A stretch of DNA of 64,000 nt, taken from assembly GCA_017562135.1 (NCBI GenBank), contig QEYB01001189.1, positions 124,001 to 188,000 of the forward strand, written 5' to 3'. The position numbers and the translations under genes were made by a program. Below are positions 52,801 to 64,000 of this stretch, one piece after another (the stretch's first letter is position 1; each line of letters begins with the position of its first letter). Origin of the DNA: Dipylidium caninum. Taxonomy: Eukaryota; Platyhelminthes; Cestoda; Cyclophyllidea; Dipylidiidae. Below the pieces are notes generated by a model that worked only from the letters and a program-made list of their open reading frames with translations, did no database searches and had not been told where the DNA came from.

Positions 52801-55800
52801 ATGGCTCTCGGCTAAGCCTCGAAATCCGACCGAATTAAGCCAAGAGAATGTGGCCTGTGCGATGGGAATCAGCATTAGTGAAGCAACAACTTGACTGCTA
52901 TTTGTGACATCAATGCTAGAAGTAGAAAGTCGGCTGACGAGGAGAGAGGTGAAAACGTGACCAGTGTGAGACTTGATAAACAGTCCAGTGTTGTAGTAAA
53001 CTATCAGTGTTTAGACACGACGACTGTAGTTGGGTCTTGTCAATTTGGCTCACTCACTTAAAACTGTGAGACCAGGGGGTTAGACAAGTTCAAGGTCATC
53101 TAAAAATCCAAAGGCGGGGTGCCAGATCCAGAATTTTTGCAGCCATAACAATGCGGATTTGCGGCATGTGTGAGAGGAAATCTTTATTGCCTGCAGTGTT
53201 GATGCCATTTGGGGGGGGGCACTTTTGAGGGAAAGGAGGCTTTAATTTTTGCGAAATCTAATTCGGAATCCACCTTGAAGAAGCCATTAATATCCTCCTA
53301 GAGTCATTCCATCCTTGAAAAGGGGGACAGGACAATGAGATCACGAAGTACGTGGGGATCGTTGAGAGAATTTGCCCCACCCATCAGTTATTGCCCTGTC
53401 TTTAAAGTAGCATAGTAAAATATTCACTGCAGCAGTGGGCCGAGCAGGCCTATGCGCTGATGGGAGACCTGGCCAAACTCTCTCGACGCGACTCGTGATC
53501 TCAACACCAAAAATAAATTCACTCATCCAAGTATGGATAAACACTGATTACACATGGACTCGTGTGGAATACCAATGATGAAGAGAAGGCCTCATGCACG
53601 GTCTATCACGCCGGGTTGAAGCAGACCAGAGCGGGCACTTGGTAGAGGGGCGTTGGACGTACCACACAGAAAAAGAAAACGGCACCGTTGGCCCGAGAAA
53701 AAAAGACGGCCGCCCTGTGTATGCGTGTTTGTGTGTGCACAGCGGCGCTGCATCACCGCATAGGCGGACGGGCTGGCGGTCGGACAGAAACGACGAAATG
53801 GGACGCAGTTGGACCGGCCACTTTTCGCCCATCCATCATTTCTACCACAACTACCCCTGGTGGCCGCCATACGGCAGCATCTCCGCGGTGTGATTATATC
53901 AACGTGTGAAGATCCCACACTGGTTCAGGTGCCACAGCCCATCTGAGACGTCCTATATTCCTTCAAGTAAGCAATTAAGGTCGTTCACATGAATTTCAAC
54001 GAAATTCCATTCTCTGTCCTATGGGCGGTTCTAATGTACGCTTGAAACAAGTGGGAGTGCCTAGGGCAACACTCCTCAACCCCGTCAATTCGCCTGCACT
54101 AGTTGAATGTGGCACCACCCCAACGGAGGATTCACTGACCTCTTAATGACGCATTCGAAAAAAACGGGTATTCCAGTTCCATTTAAGACAATGACACCGT
54201 AAGACATGAGAACGACGACTCACAAATGAACAGCTCAAGTCTAAAAGGAGGGAAGCCTCAGTACATGGCAGCCAGCGCTGTTAACGTTGTCTACCACAAA
54301 CAGTCCACAGAACCACGTCAATTCGGAAAGTGGTGAGTTGGCGGCGAAATCAAACGCTTGTTCACCATATCACGCAATAAACTGATACGTGACACTGATA
54401 GGTTGCGATGGAGGGTCAGAGAGGCGGGCCACAACTATCAGAGGTGGAAGCAGTGGTCATCGCCCCTACCGATCAGTGTTAGCTGAGAGGTTTTCGATTC
54501 ATGGGGCATGAACAATTATGGGGGGAGGGTGGGGGGGGGGCAACTCTCCCAGCAAGTTGACAAAGACGCCATCTAACAGCAGCCTCAAAAGAATTTCTTT
54601 TAAAAATAGTCTATTCGCCCAGAACTCTCAGGACACTGTTAGAATTTAGGTCCAAATGATAAAAGTATTTTTGAAACTCAAGTTTGTACTTGATGAGAAA
54701 CCAGTGCAGAAGGCTGATTCACCAATTCTTGGTGCTGTTTTTGCTTGAATGCGCAATTGGGGGAGGGGAGGGGAGGGGAAGGGGGGGCGAGAGAAGTGAC
54801 GGACGACGGTAATGAAGAGGGTCCTTATTAAGCCCACCGTCTGCGCACTTCACTTTCAAATGTTAACTAAGCCTTCTCCATTTTATCTCGCCTAAATAAA
54901 GCATTTTATGGAAGGAGATATCATCTCCCTTTCGACGCCCCCTCGCCTCGCCTGCACATGATAGGTGCGCAGATCTTTCACTCCCACTTTTTTTGTTTGA
55001 TGCTCTCTCTGCAAGTTTACATTTTTATCATTCACACCCGTGACTGGGGAGCGATTTTAAGCACCGAAGGATACTCAGCTAAACACACGCAAATTAGAGG
55101 GGAAATGGAAGTCTGAAAGGAGGACGGGCAAGCACTGCCAAATCGCGTTGGAGCCAATGTTTATCCCCGCCCGATCACTCGTCTAACACGGAAGTGTTGT
55201 GAAAGCTTGAACACGCGCGCCTGTAAACACGACCGAAAATGGGTATGGAAGGGAAAAAGAAGAGGAAGAGGGCGGAAAGGTAAAGTAAAGCGCTACTTTG
55301 AGCATTTTTGCCATGTGTAAATGAGACGAGCAACAGTGTAAACAATGACGGTTAAGCTTGAGCCTGACAACTTTATACTAAAAAAGTAGGCTAAAAAGTA
55401 GTGATATCAGTGTGATTTTGATAGTGCGAGGGGGACGCGAAATGGGGTGGTGGGGGGGGGAGGCGAGGGAGATGTACTCAGAGGAAAAAGACACGACATT
55501 TTGCATCCATTCGACACAAACCTGTGCACATCTACAGTGAAGGGGTTGCGTTAAAACAACAGAATGTGACTCATTGAATTTATTTTGAATTTTGAAATTA
55601 ATTTAAATTTATTTTTGAAATTATTTTGCCTAGAGATAAAACGCACCCAATGTAATCTTCGTTTCCGGCGGCGCTTAACAGTCGTATTTAGATGTCCAAA
55701 GTCTCGCCGACGGACGAGGAAGGTTTTAACGCCTCCCCATTTGACCTCCTCGATGAGGGACGGAGGGCAGATGGTGAGACTGTGGGTAGATTCAGCATCT

Positions 55801-58360
55801 CATCCGCGGCTAAGGCCGCTCAAAGGCGAGAAAGTGGAAGTGAAGAGCGACAAACAACCGCAGAACGTGAATTATCTCCCTAAGGACGGCAAATACCCAG
55901 GTATTTCGTGCAAACTTCGAGTCTAATTGACATTCCTACGAGGAGGAAAAAGCATTCGAAAGGGGATTTCTTAGTTCAGACAAGCTAATGGGTGAGTTGA
56001 ATCACCACTAATATTCCTCTATTCACAGCTGCACGTGGCCAAAAAACCACAAGTTGGAGCCTTTTTTTCAACCGTTTTACAAATCTGCGCCAAATACTCT
56101 CACATAAGTGGGAATATTCTCACCACATCGAAGGGGTATGTTAAGAGGACGCGGACTGTGACGGGCGCTGCGGCTGCTTTGATGCCAGCGTTATCAATGG
56201 ACACGGAGATAAGGAATGGGAAAAAAACAGTTCAAGTGGACAAGAGTATCAGCGGCTCCTCGACAGATGTTTAACTTCGTATGTTATCCGACGCCTGAGG
56301 GAGGGGATAATTTGTTACTCCAATGGAATGTCAAAAAAAACGGCTTTTAGCATGTGGTGTGCAGCGAAGGGAGAGTCTACAGCCCCTCCATCGGCTCGAC
56401 CTAACGAATACTGTCTTCTGATGATGGTCGGAAAGTGGTGGATTCACGTCAGACTAAAAGGTCATGATCCAGTTTCTGCCAGAATTCGGTGAAACACACA
56501 AACACGCTTGAGGTCTTGCCCCCAGATGAGGTGAACGGAAAAAAAGACGATGTCAATTTCTTACTGGCGTTGAATAATAAAAATTCCCGTTTCATCTGTC
56601 GCGCAAAACATCCGCAGAGGATCATTAATCCGAAAAAGTCGTGGTAAAATTCGCTGGGGCACCCGAGACAATGGCAACGTGACAAGTACCACTAGCAAAA
56701 TGAAAACTCCCCATATCTAAAATGCCAGTCGCCTCTGTGCGGTGACCCCAACACCAGCTAACCGCAATACCAAACAAGATGGGTGGCAGAATAGAGTGAC
56801 AATGCACTTTTTGAAAGAAAGCGGCCTCGAGAATCACGACAATCACGTGAGTTGGACTGGATGATGACAGTCCGTCTCGGCTGTCGCTACACCGAAATTT
56901 GGCGGAAAGACGATCCACCACCGAGATGATGAAGGGAGAGGGGAAAAAAGAGAGAAAAAGAGGGGGAGACAGTGAAGTGATTCACACGCGCGCACCCAGA
57001 CATGTCCACCCCGCCCCCCACCACCCCACCGTCACCGCCTGGTCAATTAGTTGAAGTGCCGGAGAGGGAGCAATGACTTACTGCACTCGCTCCACCACGT
57101 GGGTGTACAACTCTTGCCGCCAGGCCGGCATGTGGGAGACGATGATGTTGGTGTCCGAGGGGACGCGAGCATAACGCTCCTCGACCGCCTTGATGTCGGG
57201 GAGGATAAAGCCGTCGCAGAGCGCCGAGGCAGAGACAGTGGATGACGTTGGTGTTGATGAAGAGGAGGAGGAACAAGAAGAGGGGGCAGGAGGGGAATCG
57301 GACTCGCACACGTCCGTCTTGATATGCGCTGAGGAGGAAGAGCCCCTGTCGCCGCCTTTGGAACTGCGACAAGTCGGCCGTAGGCCCGGTCTTCTTTCAG
57401 ACTCATACTTTTCTTTCTCCCTCACCTTCAAACTTGTCACAGTTGCCGCTGTTGTAGGGTTGCCAGTACATGAAGAAAGACATCTTTTTCGTCCGGCCTG
57501 TTGACTTCGTGACCACGGCATGGAAGAACGCAGCAACCATTGAGGAAACATAGCTTTCACTTTGGATGTTCCCGAGGATGATGCTAAGTGTGATTTCCCA
57601 TCTTCAGGTCGTAAATCGTCTGCCGACGTCCAGGGAATTCCATAGACCTTAAGACCGAGTATTTGACACGCGGCATCTTCTAAGTAGATGGCTGAAGGAA
57701 GGTATTTCTGAATCTCGGCTGCCGATGGTCGCTCCGGGCCGAGGTAGTCCCAGCATCCGGACACAAAGATTTTATAAGGATGCGGTTGATGCCTGAAAAA
57801 CTCGTCGATGGCTCTAAGTTTCGTCTTCCACAAACAGTCCTCCGTGGAGGGGGAAGAGGCGGAGGAGTAGAAGCGGATTGAGCTATTTTCTCCCCAGGTT
57901 GTGCCTTCCGAAAGTAACTTCGACGCAAAGGTGTACGGTGGCGTAATGGAGGGCCGTCCAAGAAATCGCCCGAATGGATCAAGATGTGACCATAGGGCAA
58001 GCCGTTGGCATAATAATTACCCACACCTCTGGTATCGGAAATATGTACAACACGGACAATTTGGGCTTTTGGATGACCCACATTACCCACGACAAAAACG
58101 TTCAAGTTTTGATAGTTAAAGAGGGACGGGGAGGCCTGATTCACGCGGGGATAGTTAGTAGGGAAAGAGGAAGAGCAAGCGCCGGTTTTCATTGTTGGAA
58201 TCTCTTTTTGTGGTGTAGATACGCATCCGCGTTTGAGCATCGACTGTCGGTTGAGTTGATCTCTTGGAACTGCTGCATCAGACAACCTTGGCTTTGTTGA
58301 TTCCTTCGGAATTGTTATTGAGGCAACCATTGGGCTGTCAGTGCGCGAAACGTAGGTCAT
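49833..58360 (-). CDS. MPPED1/2-type metallophosphoesterase-like protein with degenerate active site
   Basis: Calcineurin-like fold; animal MPPED1/2 are weak class III cyclic-nucleotide phosphodiesterases. Exons 58360-57937, 57889-57082 and 50652-49833; introns 47 nt and 6.4 kb. Junctions: CACC/gtacac to gggag/AA (phase 1) and GTGCA/gtaagt to ccttttag/A (phase 2), the latter rebuilding VERVQPYLHLCGH. An in-frame TGA lies 24 nt before the ATG. The product is 683 residues against about 294 in human. Motifs: VVHISDTR (about 105-111), LPYGHILIHSGDF, YKIFVSGCWD (about 187), IYLEDA, KVYGIPW, TNIIVSHMP (His394) and LCGHDFTGYG (about 417). Relative to the family, His of SDTH is Arg111, Asn-His of GNHE is Cys187-Trp188, and the second His of GHxH is Phe421. 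Two low-complexity inserts lie at about 231-370 and 460-625, after which the final strand NPLVFDV still matches. The 6.4 kb intron holds G-rich tracts and a GC island. Confidence 0.92.
53640..53900. promoter_or_regulatory. GC-rich island inside the large MPPED-like intron
   Basis: CpG-rich stretch with TG/CG alternation near 53718-53740 and a GCCGCCAT motif at about 53871-53878. Both strands are open for about 100 codons, as expected of GC-rich DNA, without recognisable protein similarity. Could be an enhancer or internal promoter. Confidence 0.2.
54759..54787 (+). other. Candidate G-quadruplex tract
   Basis: Four or more runs of four to seven G separated by one or two A, matching the G4 pattern. 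It lies in the 6.4 kb intron on the strand opposite to the gene. Weaker G-rich tracts lie at 54521-54541 and 55442-55465. Confidence 0.6.
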
Positions 58361-58800
58361 TAGCAAGGAGAACGCATAATTTCATAGACAGGTCTAGGAC
58401 AAAGTAAAGGAACGCCCAGACAGTGTATGGGTGGAGTTAGACCTAGAAAGTAAAGTAAGTCGGCGAACCGGCCGCTGGAGCGCGTGGACGCATATAAACT
58501 GTGTTACCACGGCACGACCGGCATTTGTCAGCAGCACACGCGCACGAGATGAGTAGCGCTCGCGTCTGATTGGGTGGGCGCGCTAGCCGACTGTGGTTGC
58601 CAACCAATCAGGCGCTAGCGCCAATCACGTGAAGTCTATGCCACGTGATAAACTAGATGTTACCCTATGCGTGTGTGCACGCGGGCGTACGTATGTGTAG
58701 GCGTACGAGCGCGCCTGTGTGCACAGCCGCGAATGTCGAGCCATTTATGGTGGTGTCGTCGTCGGCGGTGTCGATGGTGGCGAAGGTCCATCGCGGCTAT
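58361..58800 (-). promoter_or_regulatory. Promoter-like island of the MPPED-like gene
   Basis: CpG-rich region directly upstream of ATG 58360. It holds ATTGG at 58569-58573, CCAAT at 58604-58608 and 58621-58625, E-boxes CACGTG at 58626-58631 and 58642-58647, and a 12-bp perfect palindrome GGCGCTAGCGCC at 58611-58622. These are followed at 58665-58735 by alternating TG/CG sequence. The density of CCAAT and E-box elements suggests a core promoter. A TATA-like tttata lies near 58493 on the minus strand. Function inferred. Confidence 0.5.
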
Positions 58801-61800
58801 TGTCATGTGACCTTTGCACGTGTGTATGTTGTTGTTGTGCTTGTTGTAGGCAAAAAGCTCATTGCCACTCCCTTCAGGGATAAGCGCACTGTTTGGGTCG
58901 GTGATAAGGCACAGTTTAAATTGAAATGTCTACATTTGAAAATGTTAACTGTTTGTACGTAATCCTATTGTCTCCCCTCCACTCGGTGCGATATGATGCT
59001 CAAACGCGTTAAATTAGTCGGGTCAGTCATTCGCCAAGTGAGTGAATGTATATAGTCTTCCCCTGCTACATTTTCCGGTAATAATGATAATAACGATCCA
59101 CTCCAACTCAGGAAGGGATCTTTTTCCGAACCTGCCAACCTTACCAGTCCCGTTTAAAAGCGGTGGCAGAGATGTGGGAAAGAAGGCTGACGAGGATACC
59201 GGTTTATGCACTATCATTCGGTTGTTGTTAGACATGCCTTATAACAAACAGCGGTAGATCAAAGGACACAAAGGCCATATGATGCGGGTGGGGTCCCCTA
59301 CCGCTGTCATTCAATGCGAGTTAAAGGGACTGTTATATTGAAATTGCGACTATCGTAAATGTCCTCAGGTTATCCCATAGGATCTACTAGACATCCACTC
59401 ACATATAGCGTCAATTTTCTGAAACAGTGAAGGAAGCATTTACTTTTACTGCAGCCATTTAGTCCATAAAGATTTTAACACATCTGCCTGTTAAGCTGTG
59501 TTAGATAGATGTACAGTACAGAATTCTTTATAAGATATGGTTTAAGAGCGAATACTTCCCCACAGCTCCAGTAATGGAAATCTCCTTCTGTCGAGTAGGC
59601 ACCCATTAGAGCCCCTAAAGTAGAGTTTTCATTTACAGGACACGGTAAACTAGTGAGGCAGCCTATCGAAGTGGAGGCTGCTTTCGAAGAATCAGAAAGG
59701 CTTTAATAAATGCTACTTTCGTGAAGGTGTTTAGACAGCAGTGACGTCGGTGGGTCATTACAGATCTCGAGGTAGAATTCCGTGACACAGGAGTTAAAGC
59801 CTAAAATTCTAACTGCGCCCTTTTTATAGAACATAACTCTTCGTCTAGTACAATTATTTTTTCCTCCCTCACGTCGTCTACAGCCACCGCTCGCTTAATC
59901 TCTTCGAGTGCTCAGTCATTGTGATGTCTCCATGTTGAGATTCTACTATTTTCAGAGCTCGTGCTAAAAATACTCAAAGGATATTTCAAGACACCGGAGA
60001 GGTGAATTCTCAACTCTCAGTCTCTTTATTCATCTACGAAGGACGTCTCAAACGTCTTAAGCATCAATAGATGGCATTTTGCATTGAGAGCGGGACTTAG
60101 AAGTTAAGCACCTAAACAGAAATGTTGTGAAGTAAATACACCTAAAAAACGATTATCAGTTATAAGGGGAAAATTAGTGTCTAAATAATGCCAGCACTTG
60201 TGGCTTACCCCAACCTGACTGGCGGGAAGAAGTGTTTTTGCGGTCTTCTTTCGCCAACGTTTCCGAATAAATAGCCAGGAGCATTCCTAACCAGACTTCC
60301 TCCACCTACACTATCTTCCGGTCTCCTGCATCCCAATTTCTTTCAGTAGACCATCGTTCACTTTATTCACTTCATTGTTGGTAAACTCTTGCGTTCACAT
60401 AACCGGTAGTGATTCGTAGAGACACTTTACCTAACCGCAAAATTCCGCTTGTAAGTCATCGCCGCGCCATCAACCAGCCGATCTGCCGTGCCTGCCTCCA
60501 GCACAGGGCGGCGACTTAGAAGGCAGCGAATCGGGCAATGGTGCTTTCAAACACGATCTGTCGTGAAACGTGTGAATGGACCCACACACAAAAGTTGTCA
60601 AGTTCTTAATGGCCCTGTTTGCGGACAAGGTCACTTTAGTGTCAAATCCAGCGCCGAACTGGGGCTGCACTTGGCACGCGCTCCCCCACCGTTTCGCCGA
60701 GTGATTCGTCATAAAAAGGCGCGTGTTTTGCACAGATAGACTAGAGGAGATTTGTTGTTTATCTTGACGCTGTCATTCACTTGATAAATTTCACGACTAG
60801 TCCGACCCGTGCCTTTAGATCAGCCGAGACCTGCGATATTTAAGTTATCTGCTACCTGAGGCGTCAAAAAATGCGCGAAGTGTGTTAACTAACAAGTGGA
60901 GGAGGATAAACACGACCTTTACTTGCAAGTAATTAATAATTCACTTAGATTTATTTGGTTGTATGCTACAACTATCTCGTTTACTCTTCATTTCATTTAC
61001 GCCCACGTAAATGGCCCAACACACTTGTATTTATCCCCTTGTTTGCCAAAAACGGTAAGTGCTGCGTTTATATTTGGTAACCCGTGCATACAGTTATTTC
61101 ATATACAAATTTGCGAAGTGAAAAACTGATATCAACGGCGACTTTCCTTTCCCGCCTCCAGCGAAGAAAAATGCGTCTGCGTGGGTAGGTGCAGAATGGT
61201 TATGCAAACACACCTCACCGGAGGGCGAATCAAAATCACGTGCTGAGGTGAGTCATCCAACTCCCGCCTACGTATTGGCAAGAGAGGCAGCCAACTTTTG
61301 AACAGCTTCTGGTTGAAACGCGCTTACGCGCGCACCAATTTCAATTTGGTGTGCACGAAAGGAAAAAAAAAAGAAATGCAACATAATTCCCATAAGTGGA
61401 TTATGGGTCATAAGGCCATCCTTAGTGCTCTGAAATGGGTCTCGCGCCCTTATACAGCACTTGGCAAGGCAACAAATCTTAGAATTGCCAAATGACTCGT
61501 TTTCGAAACTCGATGGATAGATAAATTAATGACTTATTAACACGTGTTGATTTCATTATTGTGTCTGCGCGTAAGATTTGTGCAAAAGCCACATTTTCTA
61601 CCTTCCTGTAATGTCATTCTAAAATGGTCTCAAAAGTGTTAATCCTTTCTGTTTGGCTGTGGAAAGGAGGCGGTTAGAGATATTTAAGAATGGTCAACCG
61701 CGTCACACAGGAATGCTTACTAAAGGAATATTCTTCTGGCCCACCATAGTGGCACCCTTCAGACTCGTAGATCACGAGCCAAAGGGACGAGACGTGATGC

Positions 61801-62638
61801 CGACACACTTTAGCCCAGCCTTTCAGGTCCATTTTATCTTGCTCGCTCCCAATCATCAAATTATAAGGGAGGCCAAGATTTTTATCATCATGAATGTTGG
61901 CAAAACTTAATTGTTTCAGGAATTGGCTTTGATAAACAAGCACACGAACGTTTGATCCAATCTAGGGACGTGAGGCTGCCCTATTCGTCTATTCGCCCTG
62001 TCTCTTCCCGCTCCCCTTCACGCTACTTAAAAAGCGAAGAGTGTTGCATGTTCACTCACTTTTTTGATATGGACGCCCAGTCCTTGTATGCGTATTTGCT
62101 GGCTTTCAAGTCACCCAGAAACTCGAACAAAAATTTGCTGAAAGATTTCATCTATTCGTGCCACACCCACTGCACTCCGAGTTGGCATTTTGGTAGGAAA
62201 AATCGAATAACCATCAAAAATTAGTTTAACTTTTGAAAAGTTCCAATATCGTGATGACTTAGGAGCCAAATTCTAGTTTCACCTCAAATGTCATGACATC
62301 ATCTAGTTAAAATCAAAGGTATTTTGAAAGCCAATCGTCTTTGGTTGACGAACACGAATCACGTGTGTCGGTGAGTCATCTGCGCGCATTTGATGATTGG
62401 TTGAAATGGAGAACAAACAGAAATCAGGTGTACCTCCAATGGAAGTAATTGTAACAATGACAGGGGCCAGATGGAGAGAAATGAAGGATTAGCGATCATG
62501 TGATAGTCAACAGATGCTTTCAAACTGAAAATTGGACAAATGAGGTTGGAACAGCCAAAACTAGGTCGGGTAAAACAGTACACCACACACAATGCACGTG
62601 AACCTCTTGTTAACCTCTTTTCAGCTCTATACGACTTG
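58801..62638. other. Intergenic DNA upstream of the MPPED-like gene
   Basis: About 3.8 kb. Open frames such as 60470-60739 and 61653-61943 occur on both strands but show no known motif. Nothing else identified. Confidence 0.55.
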
Positions 62639-63010
62639 TTAGGTCGGAAACACTGAAACGGGCGTTTAACATAGGCAAAAAATAAAAGCTCAATTTTTCA
62701 CGTTATTTATTATATTCAGTTGAAATAACGTTCAATTGTATCTCGACTTTGCGCCAGCGATGCGGCAAGTCACAAGTAGCCTTTGAAAAAAAACTTATTT
62801 TTAGAGTTAACAGAGAAGTCAAAGCGTTTTATAATAATCTTTCGGTTATTGTATTTTTTTTTTCTCTTAAAAATAAATATATTTGCAGTGAAGGTAATAA
62901 TCGTTAGCAGAAACGCCGGGTGAAAATGAAGAATATGGTAAAACTTCATATTGTAGAGAAGTTATTTAATTTGTCAACGGTAATTGAAGCTTTATGGTTG
63001 TGTGGGTAGG
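62639..63010 (-). mobile_element. Decayed mariner transposon, 3' half (copy 1)
   Basis: Begins with a mariner-type terminal repeat (ttaggtcggaaacactgaaa). Reading on the minus strand, fragments of a mariner transposase C-terminal half remain in broken frames: a degraded HDNA region near 63002, then a stretch matching the YSPDLAPTDY catalytic region (here FSPGVSANDYYL) near 62890-62930. It has lost its 5' half and other terminal repeat and cannot move. Confidence 0.8.
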
Positions 63011-63058
63011 AGGTCTGACGGAGATAGTCAAACCAGGAGCCATCAATTGCCAAATATA

Positions 63059-63424
63059 TTAGGTTGGAAACTATGAAACGGGAGTTTATTATAAGTAGAA
63101 AAGGGCAATGTTCAAAATTAATCATTGAATTTCGACTAAAATAATTTCTATTGGCACATATAAACTTCTGTCGACGTTTGGACAAGTCATAAATGACTTT
63201 TTGTGAAAGTCTCTACTTTTCGAGTAAATAAACTGCTTAAAGTCTTTTGCAGCATTATTTCGGTCATTACACATTTTTTTTCCCTCAAAACTAATTCTAA
63301 ATACGATAAAGGTAATAATCGGTCGGTGAAATATCTGGTGAATGTGGAGGATACAGTGAACTGTCATGTTTTGAAGAAGTTTTTTGATTTTCCAACAGAA
63401 AATTGGTACTTTATCATGCAGTAA
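63059..63424 (-). mobile_element. Decayed mariner transposon, 3' half (copy 2)
   Basis: Starts with ttaggttggaaactatgaaa after a TA dinucleotide, a typical mariner end. The minus strand encodes, in several frames, a degraded LLHD motif (63424), HSPDISPTDYYLYR followed by a stop, NAAKDFKQFIYSKSRDF, and SKRRQKF with ANRNYF. This is the order of a mariner transposase from the second catalytic Asp to its C-terminus. Stops and frame breaks make it a pseudogene; the 5' half is absent. Confidence 0.88.
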
Positions 63425-64000
63425 AAGTGCGTCGTGCCAACCGAGCAATGTTGATTGCTTCTCCCTAGGCAAAAGGACTCGGGCGCTGTTACGCTTTCGC
63501 CTGGTGGTGGTGGTGGTGGGAAGGAAGGAAGGAAGGAAAAATGGATGGCCCCTCCATGGGCACTCCACCTTATGGTGTCTGTTCGTGCGACACATATAAG
63601 TTCACTTTTTTTCCTTTATTTAGGCGTACACAGATGGTCTTACCCACCCATCTGGACGGCTAGTTCCTCGTTTATACCCAACGTCAAGAACGGTCAGTGT
63701 CAAAATGGACCGGTGGCTACCAAACGCCTCCTTGACAATGCTGAAATTGCCAGAAGGAAATGTCTTGAACCATTACCATTAACTTCCCTTAACGCTTGAG
63801 CTGCGCTATGATTGACTTTGAACTGCTACGAGGAAAGAAGATGCAAATTGGGGTTTTTGCGTTTCCTTCTGGTTTCAGAGGAAAGATGAAATAAGTATGG
63901 GGTACAAATAATTGAAAGTTATGCGAAATGAGTAAGAAGAATATTTTTAAAATTTATACCTACAAAATATCGAGCGAACATTTTAACGTATCTCCCTCCG
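63425..64000. other. Right edge, no gene recognised
   Basis: Contains a GGT/GGAA simple repeat and an open plus-strand frame (63455-63799) that begins in that repeat and has no recognisable domain. Confidence 0.5.
63502..63537. repeat. (TGG)6 followed by (GGAA)4-5
   Basis: Compound microsatellite visible directly in the sequence. Confidence 0.9.

Noticed and set aside
55585..56274. Plus-strand open frames inside the MPPED-like intron
   Set aside because: No recognisable family, overlapping alternative frames, no consistent splice phase.
56625..56921. Minus-strand open frame with GH-TEATG-like text resembling an MPPED C-terminal exon
   Set aside because: The exon at 50652-49833 matches the family better, has a strong acceptor and fits the phase-2 donor at 57081 exactly.
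57425..57500. Minus-strand frame with FMYWQPYNSGN and a gtgagg donor, resembling the PWxP loop of MPPED proteins
   Set aside because: Its donor is phase 1, while the only following acceptor before the conserved AVEERYA segment is phase 0, so it cannot be joined in frame. The continuous frame through the low-complexity insert is simpler.
1..64000. CRISPR arrays, insertion sequences, prophage, bacterial operons, rRNA or tRNA genes
   Set aside because: None visible; the intron-rich animal genes show a eukaryotic nuclear origin.

Overview
The window looks like nuclear DNA of a parasitic flatworm (Platyhelminthes), most likely a tapeworm. There are no operons, and every recognisable gene is split by GT-AG introns. 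Introns near the 5' ends are extremely short (32, 35, 35, 35-36, 39, 47, 50, 57 and 73 nt), while later introns run to several kb; this pattern is known from schistosomes and cestodes. The proteins are animal orthologues that are diverged and carry low-complexity insertions. Species and class are inferences.

Layout. (1) About 1-8.4 kb, minus strand: the 5' part of a nuclear receptor gene, in which two exons encode an HR96/VDR-like DNA-binding domain and a third encodes the hinge. The ligand-binding domain is not seen and should lie beyond the left edge. (2) About 8.4-27.8 kb: no exon that I can defend; microsatellites and two GC-rich, CCAAT- or alternating purine/pyrimidine-rich islands. (3) About 27.8-46.4 kb, a visibly AT-richer domain with four housekeeping-type genes: RRP36 (+, rRNA processing), a Pur-alpha-like nucleic-acid-binding protein (-), dymeclin (-, Golgi/secretory pathway, complete with 13 exons) and mitochondrial ribosomal protein L40 (+). 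Dymeclin and the Pur gene are head-to-tail about 0.9 kb apart; dymeclin and MRPL40 are divergent across 2.2 kb. (4) About 49.8-58.4 kb, minus strand: an MPPED1/2-type metallophosphoesterase-like gene with three exons. Most metal-binding residues are replaced, and two large low-complexity insertions expand it to 683 residues. Its upstream region is a compact CCAAT/E-box-rich island. (5) 62.6-63.4 kb: two tandem, decayed 3' halves of a mariner transposon.

The exon models were built by reading all frames and requiring both splice phase and family alignment to agree at each junction. Dymeclin, MRPL40, RRP36, Pur and MPPED are phase-consistent from start to stop. One dymeclin donor has three equivalent choices, and the C-terminus of the Pur protein has two. 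The genes do not form one pathway. The best candidates for new biology are the inactive-looking phosphoesterase, a nuclear receptor whose second zinc finger has a Cys-to-His ligand change, and the near-minimal introns with possible spliced-leader acceptor sites.
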